A stretch of DNA of 7,222 bases from Gammaproteobacteria bacterium (GTDB taxonomy: Bacteria > Pseudomonadota > Gammaproteobacteria > Enterobacterales > Alteromonadaceae), in the NCBI GenBank assembly GCA_027484495.1, contig JAIXSW010000040.1, forward strand, positions 1 through 7,222, in the 5' to 3' direction. Shown here in pieces: positions 6,223 to 7,222 of the stretch. A program made the position numbers and the translations under genes. Position 1 is the stretch's first letter. Each line of letters starts with the position of its first letter. The notes under the pieces are model-generated. The model saw only the letters and a list, made by a program, of their open reading frames with translations, was not told the origin of the DNA and searched no databases.

Positions 6223-6994
6223 GCCAACCGCGTTAATCGCCGACGATGAACCTTTGCTGCGCAGTGCTTTAGCGCGGATGCTGGCGGCGACCTGGCCCGA
6301 ATTAACCATAGTCGCGCAGGCGCGCAATGGCCGCGAAGCAGTGGAACAGTATCAGGTACATAAACCCACCGTATGCTTCCTGGACATCCACATGCCGGGC
6401 ATGACCGGCATTGAAGCCGCACGCCAAATTGGCCGCGGTGCGCATCTGGTGTTTGTCACCGCCTACAGCGAATATGCCGTCGAAGCTTTTACCCAGGGCG
6501 CATTAGATTATTTAGTCAAACCCGTGGTTCAGGACCGATTGGCAGAAACGGTGCTGCGGCTGCGCGAACGCTTAGGCACGGCGCAGGAAGCGCCGGATAT
6601 CGATATGCTCTTGGATAAATTAGAAGCGCGGTTACAGAAAAAAGCCGCGCCTGAACCGTTACGTTGGATCAAAGCGTCCATCGGCCAATCGGTACGGATG
6701 ATCCCGGTCAGCGACATTGATTTTCTCCGTTCCGATGAAAAATATACGTTGGTTGGCTGGCGCGACCACGAAGGCAAAGCTGCAGTCGCTTTAATTCGCA
6801 CACCACTGAAAGAGCTGGTCGAACAGCTGGATGCCAGCCACTTTGTGCAAATCCACCGCTCGGTGGTGGTCAATCTGGACCGCGTCAGCCACGTCATTCG
6901 CGGCGACAACGAAACCGCCACCGTCTACTTAAAAGGCCGCAGCGAAAACCTGCCGGTCAGCCGCAGCTATCTGCACCATTTTAAGCAGATGTGA
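6209..6994 (+). CDS. LytTR-family response regulator (AlgR/LytR type)
   Basis: A 261-residue cytoplasmic regulator and the likely partner of the overlapping kinase. The receiver domain (about 7-122) has acidic residues D12 and D13, phosphoacceptor D59 in CFLDIHMPG, switch T84 and K104 in DYLVKPV. After a charged linker (about 123-148) comes a LytTR DNA-binding domain (about 150-259), with the typical strings DIDFLRSDEKYT, FVQIHRSVVVNL and LPVSRSYL. LytTR proteins bind DNA through beta strands, usually at paired direct repeats, and commonly activate transcription. The ATG start is backed by AGGAG (6198-6202) 6 bases upstream, within the end of the kinase gene. The overlap suggests translational coupling. 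Targets are unknown, and no clear binding repeats were seen upstream of either neighbouring gene. Confidence 0.94.
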   Translation: MLPTKPTALIADDEPLLRSALARMLAATWPELTIVAQARNGREAVEQYQVHKPTVCFLDIHMPGMTGIEAARQIGRGAHLVFVTAYSEYAVEAFTQGALDYLVKPVVQDRLAETVLRLRERLGTAQEAPDIDMLLDKLEARLQKKAAPEPLRWIKASIGQSVRMIPVSDIDFLRSDEKYTLVGWRDHEGKAAVALIRTPLKELVEQLDASHFVQIHRSVVVNLDRVSHVIRGDNETATVYLKGRSENLPVSRSYLHHFKQM

Positions 6995-7020
6995 GTGGAC
7001 TGGTGCGAAGTTGATTTGAG

Positions 7021-7101
7021 TTAAGCAGCCGCCGGAAATTGGCGCATCCGGCTGTTTTCCGGGGGCATTCGCCGCCTCGCTTTGCGCCAATTGCTAAGCA
7101 T
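7021..7101 (-). CDS. Possible small minus-strand ORF or gene remnant
   Basis: On the minus strand an ATG at 7101 opens a 26-residue frame ending at TAA (7021-7023). The same frame stays open upstream to a TAA at 7177-7179, giving about 51 codons that include NAALWLETFLHSGLLMLSNW followed by a basic cluster RKARRR. A hydrophobic stretch followed by basic residues looks more protein-like than the chance frames elsewhere in the window, so this could be the 3' end of a broken gene or a small membrane-associated peptide. I do not recognise the family. It overlaps the terminator-like hairpin of the upstream gene, which argues against it. Confidence 0.2.
   Translation of the reverse strand: MLSNWRKARRRMPPENSRMRQFPAAA
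7026..7058 (+). terminator. Possible intrinsic terminator after the LytTR regulator gene
   Basis: CAGCCG (7026-7031) pairs with CGGCTG (7049-7054). Alternatively GCCGGA (7031-7036) pairs with TCCGGC (7047-7052) around a 10-base loop. Four T (7055-7058) follow. The position, 32 bases after the regulator stop, is right for the end of the kinase-regulator operon. The stem is imperfect and the T-run short, so efficiency is uncertain. Confidence 0.45.
7037..7092. repeat. 9-bp perfect inverted repeat downstream of the regulator gene
   Basis: AATTGGCGC (7037-7045) is the exact reverse complement of GCGCCAATT (7084-7092), with 38 bases between. The left arm sits in the loop of the terminator-like hairpin, so the two structures are nested or mutually exclusive. 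The sequence between is GC-rich and contains a further small dyad GGC-ATTC-GCC. It could be chance or the border of a degraded intergenic repeat. Confidence 0.35.
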
Positions 7102-7222
7102 CAACAAACCACTGTGTAAAAATGTTTCGAGCCAGAGTGCCGCATTGTGGTTATCTACTATCTGCGCTAAGGTAATTTAAATACTCATTCCCGGCGGGCA
7201 GTGCTGCGCAGAGACATCATCG

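Overview
This 7.2 kb window reads as ordinary chromosome of a gammaproteobacterium. The strongest clue is the block uvrY - uvrC - pgsA - tRNA-Gly(GCC) - tRNA-Cys(GCA) - tRNA-Leu(TAA), which has the same order as uvrY-uvrC-pgsA-glyW-cysT-leuZ in Escherichia coli. Protein divergence from E. coli and moderate G+C suggest an Alteromonadales-type genus (Rheinheimera/Alishewanella/Shewanella-like). That placement is a guess from memory, not a search result. No phage, plasmid, IS element or CRISPR signature was seen.

Layout. Positions 58-219 hold a self-contained tRNA-Ser(TGA) unit with a near-consensus promoter and an intrinsic terminator. A 169-base gap with an AT-rich inverted repeat follows. Next comes a plus-strand operon: the GacA/UvrY response regulator (389-1042, TTG start), excinuclease subunit UvrC (1073-2893) and phosphatidylglycerophosphate synthase PgsA (2921-3466), with gaps of about 30 bases. 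A promoter at 3537-3564 then drives three tRNAs (3601-3902). A minus-strand gene for a multi-pass membrane protein of the DUF2306 type (4016-4702) converges on the tRNA cluster. After a 371-base divergent intergenic region comes a plus-strand two-component pair: a membrane LytS/AlgZ-type histidine kinase (5074-6222) and a LytTR-type response regulator (6209-6994), overlapping by 14 bases. The last 228 bases hold a terminator-like hairpin, a 9-bp inverted repeat and a short minus-strand reading frame that may be a gene remnant.

How the genes relate. UvrY is the response regulator of the BarA/UvrY (GacS/GacA) system, which normally acts through CsrB/Rsm-type small RNAs. Its sensor kinase and those RNAs are not in the window. 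UvrC works in nucleotide excision repair and PgsA in acidic phospholipid synthesis. They share an operon with UvrY by conserved history, with no obvious common pathway. The kinase/regulator pair should form a phosphorelay. Its signal and targets are unknown, and the divergent DUF2306 gene is only a positional candidate. I see no convincing novel system. The findings are modest oddities within known gene families.
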